A DNA stretch of 64,000 nt from Acidimicrobiia bacterium (GTDB lineage Bacteria; Actinomycetota; Acidimicrobiia; Acidimicrobiales; CATQHL01): NCBI GenBank assembly GCA_009835395.1, contig VXXM01000038.1, forward strand, positions 17,308 through 81,307, given 5' to 3'. This document shows positions 27,503-36,710 of this stretch, piece after piece; positions within the stretch are counted from its first letter, which is position 1; every line of letters begins with the position of its first letter. The notes beneath the pieces were generated by a model, which ran no database searches, was not told where the DNA came from, and was given only the letters and a program-made list of their open reading frames with translations. Position numbers and translations under genes: made by a program.

Positions 27503-28510
27503 ATGAAGACAATCACCGAGATCGGCGGCCCGACGTCCTGGATGGGCCCCGACCTGCAGGACCGCGACGAGTGGATCCTGGACTTGACCGGGTCGCACCG
27601 GCAGGAGTTGCTCGACGCCTTGAAGGGCGTCGAGGACGCCGGCCTGGACTTCCTGGAGATCACCCGGGAGAACTTCCCCCTGCCCACCGTCGGCCCGCTG
27701 CTGCTGTCGATGCTGGACGACCTGCTGGAGGGGCGCGGCTTCGTGCTGCTGCGCGGCGTGCCGATCGAGGGGCTCAGCGAGCGCCAGATCGAGCTCATGT
27801 ACTGGGGGATGGGCCTCTACGTCGGCATCTGCCTCCCGCAGGGCGCCGAGGGCACCGATCTGTTCGCCCACGTCCGTGACGAGGGCGTGGACCGCCACGC
27901 CAACTACGGGGGCGGACTGCTGAACCGGCACTCCGGGGCGTTGCCGTTCCACACCGACACCAGCGACATCGTGGGCCTCCTGTGCATCCGCCCGGCCATG
28001 CGCGGCGGCACCAGCACCATCGTCAGCGCCGTGGCCGTGCACGACGAGATCGTGCGCCGGCGCCCTGATCTGGCGGCGGTGATGTACGAGCCGTGGTGGT
28101 TCGACCGCAAGCGCGGCGACGGTCCCGACAGCTTCGCCCAGTGCCCCATGTACGCCGTCAACGATTCGGGGAAGCTGTTCGCCTTCTACGGCCCGGACCT
28201 CTACAAGACGGCCCAGCGCGGCGAGCACGTCCCCAACCTGCGCGACGAGCAGTGGGAGGCCATGGCGCTGATCGACGAGATCAACGGCAGCCGGGAGTAC
28301 CAACTCCACATGGACTTCCAGCCCGGCGAGATCCAGTTCATCAACAACTACCTGGTGATGCACTCCCGGACCGCCTACGAGGACTATCCGAACCCCGACC
28401 AGCGGCGCGACCTCATCCGGCTGTGGCTCACCCTGGACCAGGACCTCGACATCCCCGAGGAGTTCAACGAGCGCGGCCTCAAGACCCGCTCCAGCGCCTT
28501 CGCCACTTAG
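27503..28510 (+). CDS. TauD/TfdA-like Fe(II)/2-oxoglutarate dioxygenase
   Basis: A 335-residue oxygenase of the taurine dioxygenase superfamily (gamma-butyrobetaine hydroxylase/TauD type). The facial triad is His150-x-Asp152 in PFHTDTSD and His287 in [10 protein letters not shown], with Arg302 or Arg306 to hold 2-oxoglutarate. The ATG at 27503 has AAGGGAG 7-8 bases upstream. It couples 2-oxoglutarate decarboxylation to hydroxylation of an unidentified substrate. It is the last gene of the catabolic run. Confidence 0.86.
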   Translation: MKTITEIGGPTSWMGPDLQDRDEWILDLTGSHRQELLDALKGVEDAGLDFLEITRENFPLPTVGPLLLSMLDDLLEGRGFVLLRGVPIEGLSERQIELMYWGMGLYVGICLPQGAEGTDLFAHVRDEGVDRHANYGGGLLNRHSGALPFHTDTSDIVGLLCIRPAMRGGTSTIVSAVAVHDEIVRRRPDLAAVMYEPWWFDRKRGDGPDSFAQCPMYAVNDSGKLFAFYGPDLYKTAQRGEHVPNLRDEQWEAMALIDEINGSREYQLHMDFQPGEIQFINNYLVMHSRTAYEDYPNPDQRRDLIRLWLTLDQDLDIPEEFNERGLKTRSSAFAT

Positions 28511-28568
28511 CCGCCCCGACCAGGGCGAGTGCCACCGCGAGCGGGGGGCGCTGTGCAATGCTGCGGTC

Positions 28569-29357
28569 ATGGCACAGAGTCACGAAATCGAGTACCGAGT
28601 CGGCGGCGACGACCTGCAGTTCGTGGAGGTCTGGCTGGACCCCCAGGAGACGGTGATCGGCGAGGCCGGCGCCATGATGTACATGAACCCCGGCATCACC
28701 TTCGAGGCCAAGATGGGCGACGGGGCCGACCCCGACGAGGGCACGTGGAGCAAGCTCAAGTCCGCCGGCAAGCGGGCGCTCGCCCAGGAGTCCATCTTCC
28801 TCACGCACTTCACGAACCAGGGGGGCGGCAAGTCCAGCGTGGCGTTCGCCGCCGAGTTCCCCGGCAAGATCGTCCCGGTGGACCTCACCCAGCACGGCGG
28901 ACGCATCATCTGCCAGAAGGACGCCTTCCTGTGCGCGGCCCTGGGCACGAGGATCGACATCGCCTTCCAGCGCAAGATCGGCACCGGGCTGTTCGGCGGC
29001 GAGGGCTTCATCCTGCAGACCCTCAGCGGCGACGGCCTGGCGTTCCTGTCGGCGGGTGGCACCGTCATCCGGCGCCAGCTCAAGGGAGAGCAACTGCGCG
29101 TCGACACCGGCTGCATCGTGGGGTTCGAGCAGGGGATCGACTACGGCATCGAGCGCGCCGGCAACCTCAAGTCCAGCATCTTCGGCGGCGAGGGCCTGTT
29201 CCTGGCCACCCTTTCGGGCCACGGCGCGGTCTGGCTGCAGTCGCTGCCGTTCTCCCGCCTCGCCGACCGCATCCTCGCGGCCGCCGCCCCCGTCCCCGGT
29301 GCCTCCAAGGGCGAGGGCTCGGTGATCGGAGACTTCGCAAGGGCCTTCGAACGCTGA
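28569..29357 (+). CDS. AIM24/TIGR00266 family protein
   Basis: A 262-residue protein of the AIM24 (tryptophan RNA-binding attenuator-like fold) family. Glycine-rich beta repeats are clear: [33 protein letters not shown] and the matching [18 protein letters not shown]. The biochemical role of bacterial members is not established. No signal peptide is present. It stands alone: the gap before it is 58 bases with no clear ribosome binding site, and the next gene is on the other strand. Confidence 0.85.
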   Translation: MAQSHEIEYRVGGDDLQFVEVWLDPQETVIGEAGAMMYMNPGITFEAKMGDGADPDEGTWSKLKSAGKRALAQESIFLTHFTNQGGGKSSVAFAAEFPGKIVPVDLTQHGGRIICQKDAFLCAALGTRIDIAFQRKIGTGLFGGEGFILQTLSGDGLAFLSAGGTVIRRQLKGEQLRVDTGCIVGFEQGIDYGIERAGNLKSSIFGGEGLFLATLSGHGAVWLQSLPFSRLADRILAAAAPVPGASKGEGSVIGDFARAFER

Positions 29358-29411
29358 CCGCCCGCTGCCGGGCTCAGCGCCAGGCAGCAGGCACTTCAAC
29401 CCGCGGGTGGC

Positions 29412-29648
29412 TTACGGTGCTGCAGCCTCTCGTTGCTCGCCGGCACCCCGGATGCCGATTCCGAGGTAACCCTCAATGCGGGCCACGCTCACCTTGAGAT
29501 CGGTAACGTCCTCGCTCAGGCCGTCGAACTTCTCGTCCACCTTCGCGTCCAAGCGTCGCAACTCGCGGTGCAGGAACCCGAAGGCGGCTAGGACGGTGCC
29601 GATGATCGACACCAAAGTGATGATGAGGTCCAGGTTGCCGGTTTCCAT
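29412..29648 (-). CDS. Small membrane/coiled-coil protein, paralogue 1 of 3
   Basis: A 78-residue protein of unknown function. Residues ~7-27 form one membrane segment (LDLIITLVSIIGTVLAAFGFL), followed by a charged helix with coiled-coil character (RELRRLDAKVDEKFDG) and the conserved tail VSVARIEGYLGIG. Two paralogues at 30361 and 37570 share the same plan. AGGGAGG lies about 11 bases before the ATG. The 80 bases upstream resemble those of the other two copies. No partner gene is adjacent on the same strand. Size and topology recall holin-associated XhlA-like proteins, but I would not claim that function. Confidence 0.7.
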   Translation of the reverse strand: METGNLDLIITLVSIIGTVLAAFGFLHRELRRLDAKVDEKFDGLSEDVTDLKVSVARIEGYLGIGIRGAGEQREAAAP

Positions 29649-29682
29649 TGCGTTGCTTGCCTCCCTGGGCAGGATCTGCCGG

Positions 29683-29723
29683 ATAGTTCATTCGGGAGGA
29701 AGCTTCGGCATAGCGTACCACCG
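29683..29723 (-). repeat. Conserved upstream block, copy 1
   Basis: This 40-base stretch before paralogue 1 shares its order of motifs (on the minus strand TACGCT, then GAAGCTTCC, then GAATGAAC) with the regions before paralogues 2 and 3. TACGCT fits a TAnnnT-type -10 element, so the block probably holds the promoter and leader. Confidence 0.5.
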
Positions 29724-29757
29724 CCCATCGTCTACGCCCCAGCGCCGCCTGGCCCGG

Positions 29758-30216
29758 TTAGTCCGGGTTGATGGCGACCGTCTCGATCACCAGTTGCCAG
29801 CCCTCCGCCTCTCCCCAGACCCGCCGAGACTCGAGTGGCCGGGTCAGGGACTGCACCGCGAGCATCACGTCCCGCGCCGCGAACACCTCCCCGTTTACCT
29901 CGGTGTCGTCGATCCCGACCCATGCGGCGATGATGTCGTCAGCCTCGGGGCACCGCTCCGAGTACGGGCCATTGCACTCGTGGCCTGCGGCCCGGGCGAC
30001 CGCGCGTGCCGCGGGGCCGAGCAGCCCGATCATCGCTTCTGTCGGAACCGACGCGTACGCCAGTCCGTCCGGCGGCCACGTCGGCACCCACGCGTTGGGG
30101 CCGTCGAGCGTGCCGATCGTGGCTTCGGCCCCGGGGCGCTCGAGGCGCACCAGCACCGTCAACCTGATGTGATCGTCGGTAGTGCCGAGATACCGAAGCA
30201 GTTCATCGTCTGTCAT
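29758..30216 (-). CDS. Hypothetical protein
   Basis: A 152-residue soluble protein that I do not recognise. It starts MTDDELLRYLG, with AAAGG about 6 bases upstream, which supports the start at 30216 over longer options. The composition is acidic and Ala-rich, with a run of predicted helices (VPTEAMIGLLGPAARAVARAAG) and a C-terminal strand region (WGEAEGWQLVIETVAINPD). No signal peptide or membrane segment is visible. It sits between two paralogues of the small membrane/coiled-coil family on the same strand. Confidence 0.6.
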   Translation of the reverse strand: MTDDELLRYLGTTDDHIRLTVLVRLERPGAEATIGTLDGPNAWVPTWPPDGLAYASVPTEAMIGLLGPAARAVARAAGHECNGPYSERCPEADDIIAAWVGIDDTEVNGEVFAARDVMLAVQSLTRPLESRRVWGEAEGWQLVIETVAINPD

Positions 30217-30327
30217 CGCAAACCTTTCACGTAGAGCCTTCGAACGAGTAAGCGTGCGGGCGCAGAGCGGCGCCGACGCGGTCACGGATGTCGCAGTGGC
30301 GACGACGGATTCAGCGGCGTCGGGTTG

Positions 30328-30360
30328 CCGGCCAGCCCCGCGGGGTTGCCGCGCGGCCGG
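30328..30360 (-). terminator. GC-rich hairpin after paralogue 2
   Basis: Outer arms CCGGCC and GGCCGG enclose an inner perfect palindrome CCCCGCGGGG, directly after the stop codon of the small gene at 30361. Placement suggests a terminator; there is no T-run. Confidence 0.45.
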
Positions 30361-30624
30361 TCAGGCGGCGCAGTCGGGACGTTCGCTTGGTTGCCGCTGC
30401 TCGTCGTCGGTGGGGAAACCGATTCCCAGGTGGCCCTCGATGCGAGCGACGCTCACTTTCAAGTCACCGACGTCGGCTCTGAGTTCCTTGATCTCGGCGT
30501 CTTGGCGCTTGAAGCCCTCTCGCATCCCGCGGTGCAGGAACCCGAAGGCGGCGAAGATGGCACCGAGGGTGGTGCCGAGGATCGACACCCAGGCGATGAT
30601 GAACTCGAGTTGACTGATCTCCAT
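30361..30624 (-). CDS. Small membrane/coiled-coil protein, paralogue 2 of 3
   Basis: An 87-residue paralogue of the gene at 29412. It starts MEISQLEFIIAWVSILG; the membrane segment spans residues ~7-30 and carries a four-residue insertion (GAIF) relative to the others. It is followed by a charged helix (MREGFKRQDAEIKELRADV) and the shared tail VSVARIEGHLGIGFP. An in-frame ATG 14 codons upstream is possible, but AGGGAGG lies about 10 bases before the ATG I chose. It is closest to paralogue 3, with near-identical DNA over the first ~40 bases of coding sequence, suggesting a fairly recent duplication. Confidence 0.7.
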   Translation of the reverse strand: MEISQLEFIIAWVSILGTTLGAIFAAFGFLHRGMREGFKRQDAEIKELRADVGDLKVSVARIEGHLGIGFPTDDEQRQPSERPDCAA

Positions 30625-30657
30625 TGAACTACTTGCCTCCCTGGCACGACCTGCCGA

Positions 30658-30695
30658 ATGGTTCATTCAGGGGGAAGTTCCACTGGAGCGTAGCA
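30658..30695 (-). repeat. Conserved upstream block, copy 2
   Basis: The same order of short motifs as copies 1 and 3 (minus strand TACGCT, a GGAACTTCC variant of the GAAGCTTCC element, then CCCCTGAATGAACC) lies upstream of paralogue 2. It shares the 200-base gap with the start region of the divergent esterase gene. Confidence 0.5.
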
Positions 30696-30847
30696 CCGAC
30701 GGGGGGAATTCACCGGTCCGTGCCGAGTGGCCGGCGCGAGCGTCCCGCTTCTCGGGGTCTGGGTAGGCTCGCCTGCATGGATGCCGCCGAGGCGAAGGAC
30801 ATCGTTCGTGTCGAGATCGAACGAACAGCACAGGAGCGTGCAGCGCC

Positions 30848-31483
30848 ATGCCACTGACCCAATACCGGATTGACCGCGACGGTGCCGACCGTCTGCTCTT
30901 CCTCATGCACGGTTACACCGCCGAGCAGCACCACCTCGCGTCGTATGTGCCGTTGGTCGACCCGGACGAACGCTTCACTGCGATCGCGCCGCGGGGACCG
31001 ATCGACATGCCCGACGGCGACGGCGCGGGCTGGTGGACCATCGATCTCGACACCTTCGAATCCGACCTCTCACAGTTCATGCCGTCGCTCGAGATGCTCG
31101 AGTCGTTCATCGCGGACGAGGCGGACAAGGCAGGTGTGCCACTCGAGCGTTGCGTCGTGGGCGGGTTCAGCCAAGGCGGCTACCTGTCGCTGGCGCTCGC
31201 CGGCAGACCCGATGCGCCCCGCTACGCCGGCGTGTGGGCCATCTGCTGCGGCCTTCCGGGCGATCCAAGGCTGGACCTCGATCTGACGCACGGCAACGGT
31301 CGACCGGCGCTCTTCCAGTGGGGAACCCGCGACATCGTCATCGGCCCGGACAAGCCCAAGGAGTTGATCGCAGCCCTCGCCGATGGTGGGTGGGATCTGC
31401 GGCATCACGCCTACGACATGGCTCACAGCCAGACCATCGAAATGATGATCGACGCCCGCGAGTGGCTCGCCGGGGTCCTCTGA
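30848..31483 (+). CDS. Phospholipase/carboxylesterase family hydrolase
   Basis: A 211-residue alpha/beta hydrolase. The oxyanion segment is LMHGYTAEQHH, the nucleophile is the Ser of GFSQGGYLS, and the Asp and His of the triad are in GTRDIVIG and MAHSQT. This matches the short carboxylesterase/thioesterase (YpfH-like) group. It has no signal peptide, so it is likely cytoplasmic. AGGAG lies about 11 bases before the ATG. A TAGGCT sequence about 85 bases upstream may be its -10 element. Its natural ester is unknown. Confidence 0.85.
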   Translation: MPLTQYRIDRDGADRLLFLMHGYTAEQHHLASYVPLVDPDERFTAIAPRGPIDMPDGDGAGWWTIDLDTFESDLSQFMPSLEMLESFIADEADKAGVPLERCVVGGFSQGGYLSLALAGRPDAPRYAGVWAICCGLPGDPRLDLDLTHGNGRPALFQWGTRDIVIGPDKPKELIAALADGGWDLRHHAYDMAHSQTIEMMIDAREWLAGVL

Positions 31484-31607
31484 CCCCAGCCGGCCGGCCA
31501 GGCGGCTACATCCCCAACAGGCACCGGGATTCCGCCAACGAGGCCGTGCGCGGCAGCGGCGCGGCCCAGGCCGTGGGTCTGAGTCACCAGGCCACGTGGC
31601 CTGTCAC

Positions 31608-32630
31608 TCAGAGAGCGAGTCTGACGAGGCTTCCGTCGGCCCGCCCGACCAGGAGGCTGTCCTCGTTGACCCACCGGAGTCGACTGGTCGGGGCATCGGA
31701 CTCGATCGCAGTCACCGGCGACAGTTCCTCGCCGGCACGGGTCGGGGTCGCCCACACGATGGTGCGGCCATCTCCTCCTCCCGTGGCGACGGACCTGCCG
31801 GATGGGTCCCAGGCGACCTCCTCGATGTGGTTGTCGTGACCGGTGGCAACCGCCGGCTCGGTGCCGGCGGGTCCCCTTCCGCCGAAGTCCCAGACGGTGA
31901 GCTCATCGAGGCATGCAACCGCGAGCCATCGGCTGTCGTGGCGGAACCCGAGTCGCTCGATCTTGGACGGATAGCCGGACATCGAGAGGTCCCGACCGCT
32001 CCAGAGCCGCCACAGATGTACGGACGCGTCTTGGGCGCCGGCGCAGGCCCATGAGCCATTGGGAGACATCACCAGCGCAAGCAGCGACCCTTTCCAATCG
32101 AAGCGACGTCGACGGCCGGTCCGTGGTCCAATGACATCGTGCCAACCAATGCCGCCGTATGCGGTTGCACCGACGCGGGTGCCGTCGGTTGACCAGGCGA
32201 CCGACGTCACCGTTGAGGGTTGATCGTCGAAATCGTGGAGAACCGCACCGTCCTGGTCGGTGATGAGAAGGTGCCGGCCGGCCCCGATCGCAAGCACGGG
32301 TGCGGCCGGCGACCAGGCCTGTGCCGTCACCCAGGCCGATGTGGTAACGACTCCCTTAGCGGCTCCGGTGCGGTCATAGATCCGCACGGACCCGTCCTGA
32401 CCTCCCACCGCGACGCGGCCGCCGTCGGATGACCAGGCAGCGCTCAATACTCCCATCTCGTGCCGTTCCAGCGCGATGGTCGAGCCGTCGTCGATATCGA
32501 TGAGGGCAGCGTCGCCACCCAGGGACCCGACCACGGCCTGGCCATGGTCGCGATGGACCTCGAGGACCTGCAGGTAGTCGTCGACGTCCACCCGCCATTG
32601 TGGGACGGGTGCTGTCCCGGGGCCGGTCAT
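31608..32630 (-). CDS. WD40 repeat beta-propeller protein
   Basis: A 340-residue protein made of repeated WD40 blades, for example [39 protein letters not shown], and [22 protein letters not shown]. About seven repeats fit its length, giving one propeller. It has no signal peptide and no catalytic motif, so it is probably a cytoplasmic scaffold. The ATG overlaps the CobW stop codon by 4 bases, so it is translationally coupled to that GTPase, which suggests a role in metal handling. The function is otherwise unknown. Confidence 0.85.
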   Translation of the reverse strand: MTGPGTAPVPQWRVDVDDYLQVLEVHRDHGQAVVGSLGGDAALIDIDDGSTIALERHEMGVLSAAWSSDGGRVAVGGQDGSVRIYDRTGAAKGVVTTSAWVTAQAWSPAAPVLAIGAGRHLLITDQDGAVLHDFDDQPSTVTSVAWSTDGTRVGATAYGGIGWHDVIGPRTGRRRRFDWKGSLLALVMSPNGSWACAGAQDASVHLWRLWSGRDLSMSGYPSKIERLGFRHDSRWLAVACLDELTVWDFGGRGPAGTEPAVATGHDNHIEEVAWDPSGRSVATGGGDGRTIVWATPTRAGEELSPVTAIESDAPTSRLRWVNEDSLLVGRADGSLVRLAL

Positions 32631-33610
32631 ACCAGGCAGGACCTGAAGCCGGCCTCCAGCGATGCTCGATCGAGATTGCGTCCGATGAACACGAGACGGT
32701 TGCGTCGTTCCTCGCCGTCTCCCCACGCCCCTTGGGGCCGGCCGTCGAGCAGCATGTGGACGCCCTGGAACACATAGCGCTCATCCCAGCCGGCGATCGA
32801 CAGGATGCCCTTCGAGCGGAAGATGTCGGTCCCCTTCGTGCGCAGGAGATCGCCCAGCCATTCATTCAGCCGGTCGAGATCTAGGTCGCCATCGATTTCG
32901 ATCCCAACCGACGTCACGCTGAGGTCATGCTGATGTTCGGCGTCGGGGTCGAGGAACTCGGGATCATCGGCCAGCACACGCTCGAGCGAGAACGCACCGA
33001 CCTCGAGGATGGTGTCAAGGTCGACCTTTCCGTGCTGGGTCTGGATGATGGGCGCGAGTGGGTTGATCTGCCGGATGCGGGACTCCACATCGTCTAGCTC
33101 GCTGGTGTCGGCGAGGTCGATCTTGTTGAGCACGATCCGATCGGCGAACGCCAGTTGCTCGACAGCCTCGTTCTCGACCCCTTCGGGCTTCTCTTCGTCC
33201 AGATGTGGAACCAGGTGCTTGGCGTCAACCACCGTGACGATGGCGTCGAGCCGCAACTGGGCTGCCATCTCATCGTCGACGAAGAACGTCTGGGCCACCG
33301 GTGCAGGGTCAGCCAGCCCTGTCGTCTCGATGAGGATCTGGTCGAAACGGTCCTTGCGCCGCATCAGATTGCCGAGAATGCGGATCAGATCGCCTCGAAC
33401 GGTGCAGCAGATGCACCCATTGTTCATCTCGAAGATCTCTTCCTCGGCATCGAGGACGATGGCATCGTCTATGCCGATCTCGCCGAACTCGTATTCGATC
33501 ACCGCAATCCGCTTGCCGTGCTGCTCGGTGAGGATGTGATTCAACAACGTCGTCTTGCCCGCACCGAGAAAGCCGGTGAGCACCGTCACAGGAACCCGCT
33601 CATCAACCAT
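32627..33610 (-). CDS. CobW/COG0523 family GTPase (putative metal chaperone)
   Basis: A 327-residue G3E-family GTPase. Walker A is GFLGAGKTT (residues 13-21), the metal-binding CxCC motif is CICC at 66-69, the guanine-specificity motif is NKID at 162-165, and the CobW C-terminal domain follows ([25 protein letters not shown]). COG0523 proteins deliver metals, often zinc under limitation, to client proteins. The ATG at 33610 begins one residue before the conserved start; the frame is open further upstream but covers the operator region. It is divergent from the FecCD-type transporter and probably under the same Fur-family repressor. Confidence 0.88.
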   Translation of the reverse strand: MVDERVPVTVLTGFLGAGKTTLLNHILTEQHGKRIAVIEYEFGEIGIDDAIVLDAEEEIFEMNNGCICCTVRGDLIRILGNLMRRKDRFDQILIETTGLADPAPVAQTFFVDDEMAAQLRLDAIVTVVDAKHLVPHLDEEKPEGVENEAVEQLAFADRIVLNKIDLADTSELDDVESRIRQINPLAPIIQTQHGKVDLDTILEVGAFSLERVLADDPEFLDPDAEHQHDLSVTSVGIEIDGDLDLDRLNEWLGDLLRTKGTDIFRSKGILSIAGWDERYVFQGVHMLLDGRPQGAWGDGEERRNRLVFIGRNLDRASLEAGFRSCLV

Positions 33611-33616
33611 GGCATG

Positions 33617-33641
33617 AATGGTACTGATTCTTATTCCTATT
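33617..33641. promoter_or_regulatory. Degenerate Fur-type half-palindrome, cobW side
   Basis: The right half ATTCCTATT matches the right arm of the strong site at 33679 with one change; the left half matches only 5 of 9 positions. It lies just before the CobW start. On the minus strand it contains TAGGAAT, a possible -10. Confidence 0.45.
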
Positions 33642-33678
33642 GCCACCGAGGTACTGGTTGGTAAAGCGTCGCTGAACT

Positions 33679-33703
33679 GATAGGAATCATTCTCATTCCT
33701 ATC
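33679..33703. promoter_or_regulatory. Palindromic Fur/Zur-type operator
   Basis: Perfect 9-base arms GATAGGAAT and ATTCCTATC surround a 7-base spacer that itself reads like the core of a Fur box (AATCATTCTCATT). It ends one base before the ribosome binding site of the FecCD-type permease. A TTGGTA about 17 bases upstream of TAGGAAT suggests that the operator covers the -10 region. A Fur-family regulator is encoded 3.3 kb away. Confidence 0.7.
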
Positions 33704-33713
33704 GAGGTCGGTC

Positions 33714-34769
33714 ATGTCGCTTCCTGAGGCTCGGGATCAACAGCAGTGGAGTCGCCGCTCCACCCTCATTGGCCTCGCGTTGGTGAGCGTCGTGTCGATG
33801 ATCGTCGCCATTGGGCTCGGCCCGGTTTGGGTGACGCCTCCAACGGTCTTGCGGATCATCGGTCATCACACGATCGGGGTGCCCGAGATCGTGAGTTGGG
33901 CGAGAACCGACGACGCAATCATCTGGGAGGTGCGCCTGCCGCGGGTGCTGCTCGGCGCGATCGTGGGCACCGCCCTCGGCGTCGCTGGCGTGACCCTCCA
34001 GGCTCTGGTTCGCAACCCGCTGGCCGAGCCGTACATCCTCGGCGTGAGTTCGGGGGGTTCCACCGGCGCGGCCGCGGCGATCCTGTTCGGGGTTGGCTCC
34101 GGGTTGGGGCCGGAGTCGGTGTCTCTCATGGCATTCCTGGGTGCCCTCGGCGCCCTTGCTCTTGTGCTGGCGCTGGCCAGGTCCACCGGTCGGATCACGC
34201 CCTCGCGGATGATCGTGGCGGGGGTTGCCGTCGGCTACCTGCTGAGCGCCACAACCAGCTTGCTGATCCTCTTCGCCGACAGCGCCGAAGGGGCCCGAGC
34301 AGTCATGTTCTGGCTCCTCGGGTCGCTCGCGAACGCGGACTGGTCGACGCTGCCGATCGGCTACCTCGGCATGGGTGCAGGCATGGTCCTCGTGTACTGG
34401 TGGCGCCGCCGGCTCGACCTGCTCGCGCTCGGCGACGAGACCGCGATGGCGAGCGGCGTCGATCCCGGCCGCACCCGAATGGTGCTCGTGGTCGTGGTGG
34501 CACTGTGCGTCGGCTTCGCCGTATCGCTGTCGGGAGGCATCGGATTCGTCGGTCTCGCAGCCCCCCACATCGCACGCCGAATCGTCGGTCCGATCCACCG
34601 CCACCTGGTCCCGGCGTCCGCCGCTCTCGGCGCCATCATCCTCGTCTGGGCCGATGTCGCGGCCCGCATGGTCCTGCAGCCCCGCGAGCTCCCGATCGGC
34701 GTCGTCACCGGGGTGCTCGGTGCGCCGGTCCTCGTCGCGCTCGTCCGCAAGCTCCCGCACAACAACTGA
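33714..34769 (+). CDS. FecCD/BtuC-type ABC transporter permease
   Basis: A 351-residue membrane permease of the type II importer class (siderophores, heme, cobalamin, zinc chelates). It has about ten hydrophobic segments and the family's conserved segments [32 protein letters not shown] near residue 75 and [16 protein letters not shown] near 285. GAGG lies 6 bases before the ATG. Only one permease gene is present, so it should act as a homodimer. It is the first gene downstream of the palindromic operator, in an operon with its binding protein and ATPase. Confidence 0.9.
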   Translation: MSLPEARDQQQWSRRSTLIGLALVSVVSMIVAIGLGPVWVTPPTVLRIIGHHTIGVPEIVSWARTDDAIIWEVRLPRVLLGAIVGTALGVAGVTLQALVRNPLAEPYILGVSSGGSTGAAAAILFGVGSGLGPESVSLMAFLGALGALALVLALARSTGRITPSRMIVAGVAVGYLLSATTSLLILFADSAEGARAVMFWLLGSLANADWSTLPIGYLGMGAGMVLVYWWRRRLDLLALGDETAMASGVDPGRTRMVLVVVVALCVGFAVSLSGGIGFVGLAAPHIARRIVGPIHRHLVPASAALGAIILVWADVAARMVLQPRELPIGVVTGVLGAPVLVALVRKLPHNN

Positions 34770-34860
34770 GAGCGACCGCGCCCGCGAAACGAACCACACG
34801 AACCACTCCCCAAGCCCCCCAACCACAAATGAGCGCGACCGCGCTCGCGAAAGGAAAACC
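34768..34860 (+). repeat. Pair of ~30-base direct repeats flanking the transporter intergenic region
   Basis: Positions 34768-34797 and 34831-34860 match at about 25 of 30 bases (both contain GCGACCGCG...CGCGAAA). The second copy ends exactly at the binding-protein ATG and contains its ribosome binding site and a 6-bp hairpin (GAGCGC/GCGCTC, 34831-34846). Confidence 0.55.
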
Positions 34861-35925
34861 ATGAAACCGTCACTGTTCAGGCTGCATGCAGTCGTATTGC
34901 TTGTTGTCGTTGGTCTTGTGGCCTCGTCGTGCGGAGGCAGCGACGACTCCTCCGCCTCTGCCACCTCCGCTTCCGAGGAAGCAGACGGCGAGGCGACGGC
35001 AGTAAGTGAGCCTGCCGAAGGCGACCAGGCAGCCACCGACGACGGATTCCCCCTGACCTTCACCAATTGCGACGACGAGTTCACCCTCGACTCGGCTCCT
35101 GAGCGGGTGTTGTTGATGGAGGCCGCCGCGCCATCACTGCTGTTCGCTGCCGGTGCCATGGACCGTGTGGTCGCTCGCATCGAGGACTTCCCCGAGGAGT
35201 ACTACACCGCCGACGAGATGGCCGTCCTCCGCGCCATCCCGGCATTGCTGGCCGAGGCCACCGCGACCGGCGGTGTCGAAGTCTCGATCGAGGAGATCAT
35301 CGCCCACGAACCCGACATCGTCATCGGCTACGACACCGCAACGCTCACCCACGACACGCTCGGCGACGTCGGAATCCAGCTCTATGTGATGCCCCCGTTC
35401 TGCGACAACCCACCGACACCGTCGTTCGAGAGCATCCTGGAAGAGGTCCGCCTTTACGGGGAGATCTTCGGCACGACGGAGATCGCCAGTGCCAGCGCCG
35501 CCGCGATGGAGGCCGCGGTGGCCACCGCAGCCGATGCGCCCGTCGCCGCGGGCAAGACCGCTGCTGCTCTCTATGTCAGCTCCGACGGCAGCGCCATCTA
35601 CGCCTATTCCTCGCTCGGCATGGTGCATCCGCTGATGGAGGCCCTCGGCATGACCAACGTCTTCGCCGAACTCAGCGAGCGGGTGCCCGAGGTCTCGATC
35701 GAAGAGGTCATCGGTCGCAACCCCCAGATCCTGGTCCTGCTCTATGACGACACTGGTCTCACTCCCGAGGAGATAAGCGCGATGGTCACCGGACGCCAGG
35801 GCGCCGGCAGCATCACCGCGGTAGCCGAAGGCGCTGTCTACCCGCTCCTGTTCAACTACGCCGAGCCGCCAACACCACTCGTGGTGGAGGGACTGTCAGT
35901 GCTCAGCACCCAGATCGCCCGGTGA
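34861..35925 (+). CDS. FepB/BtuF-type substrate-binding lipoprotein
   Basis: A 354-residue type III binding protein. The signal segment VVLLVVVGLVASSC ends in Cys24 (lipobox), then an acidic Ser/Ala/Glu linker to about residue 60. The two lobes follow, with the expected LDSAPERVLLMEAAAPSLLFAAGA start and the EEVIGRNPQILVLLY segment in the second lobe. AAAGGA is 6 bases before the ATG. Ligands in this class are chelated metals such as Fe-siderophores, heme or corrinoids. With a CobW GTPase and a Fur-type site nearby, a zinc or iron chelate is likely. Confidence 0.87.
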   Translation: MKPSLFRLHAVVLLVVVGLVASSCGGSDDSSASATSASEEADGEATAVSEPAEGDQAATDDGFPLTFTNCDDEFTLDSAPERVLLMEAAAPSLLFAAGAMDRVVARIEDFPEEYYTADEMAVLRAIPALLAEATATGGVEVSIEEIIAHEPDIVIGYDTATLTHDTLGDVGIQLYVMPPFCDNPPTPSFESILEEVRLYGEIFGTTEIASASAAAMEAAVATAADAPVAAGKTAAALYVSSDGSAIYAYSSLGMVHPLMEALGMTNVFAELSERVPEVSIEEVIGRNPQILVLLYDDTGLTPEEISAMVTGRQGAGSITAVAEGAVYPLLFNYAEPPTPLVVEGLSVLSTQIAR

Positions 35926-35932
35926 CGATCCG

Positions 35933-36697
35933 ATGATCGCGGCCACTGGCATCGACCTGCGGCTCGGCGCGAGCGATGTCCTGTCCGGGGCGCGGCTCTG
36001 CACACGCCCCGGACAGGTCGTCGGTCTCATCGGGCCCAATGGCAGCGGCAAGTCATCGTTGCTGCGCTGCCTGTATGGGATGCTCCGCCCGAACCGAGGC
36101 GCCGTTCTCATCGACGACAAGGCGATCGAGTCGATGTCGCAACGCTCGATTGCACGTGCGATCGCGGTCGTGGCCCAGGACGCCTCTGCCGACGGGATCG
36201 ACATCACGGTCGGCGAGTTCGTGCTGCTGGGTCGCCACGTTCATCGTGGCGACCATGAGGGTTTCACCGACGACGACTGCAAGGTCGCTCTCGACGGACT
36301 GGAAATGGTGGACCTGTCGGGCTTCGCCGAGCGGCACCTCCACGAGATGTCAGGCGGAGAACGCCAGCGGGTGATGATCGCCCGGTGCATCGCTCAACAG
36401 AGCCCGGTCATCCTGCTCGACGAGCCCACCAATCATCTCGATGTCCGCTACCAGCATGAGGTGCTCACGCTGGTTCGGCAGCTCAAGAACGACACCATCG
36501 TGGTGCTCCACGACCTCAACCTCGCCGGCCGCTACTGCGACCATCTCGCCCTCCTCGACCGAGGCAGCGTCGTGTATCAGGGTCAGCCCGACGATGTTCT
36601 GCGAAGCGATGTGCTGGAACCCGTCTACGGCATCGAGGTGCGACGACTTGCCGATGGGCAGCACCCCTACCTCGCGTTCGGCCCTCTCGCGCGGTGA
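35933..36697 (+). CDS. FecE/FepC-type ABC transporter ATPase
   Basis: A 254-residue ATPase of the type II importer. Walker A is GPNGSGKSS, the signature MSGGERQRVMIAR, Walker B VILLDEPTNHLD and the switch VLHDLNLA. The last ~40 residues (VLEPVYGIEVRRLADGQHPYLAFGP) are characteristic of siderophore and heme transporter ATPases. It starts 7 bases after the binding-protein stop and completes the importer. Confidence 0.9.
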   Translation: MIAATGIDLRLGASDVLSGARLCTRPGQVVGLIGPNGSGKSSLLRCLYGMLRPNRGAVLIDDKAIESMSQRSIARAIAVVAQDASADGIDITVGEFVLLGRHVHRGDHEGFTDDDCKVALDGLEMVDLSGFAERHLHEMSGGERQRVMIARCIAQQSPVILLDEPTNHLDVRYQHEVLTLVRQLKNDTIVVLHDLNLAGRYCDHLALLDRGSVVYQGQPDDVLRSDVLEPVYGIEVRRLADGQHPYLAFGPLAR

Positions 36698-36710
36698 TCG
36701 GCGGCGAGCT

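Noticed and set aside
30777..30857. Small 26-codon open frame ahead of the esterase, ending inside its first codons
   Set aside because: Could be a leader peptide, but composition is ordinary and the coding signal is weak; left out.
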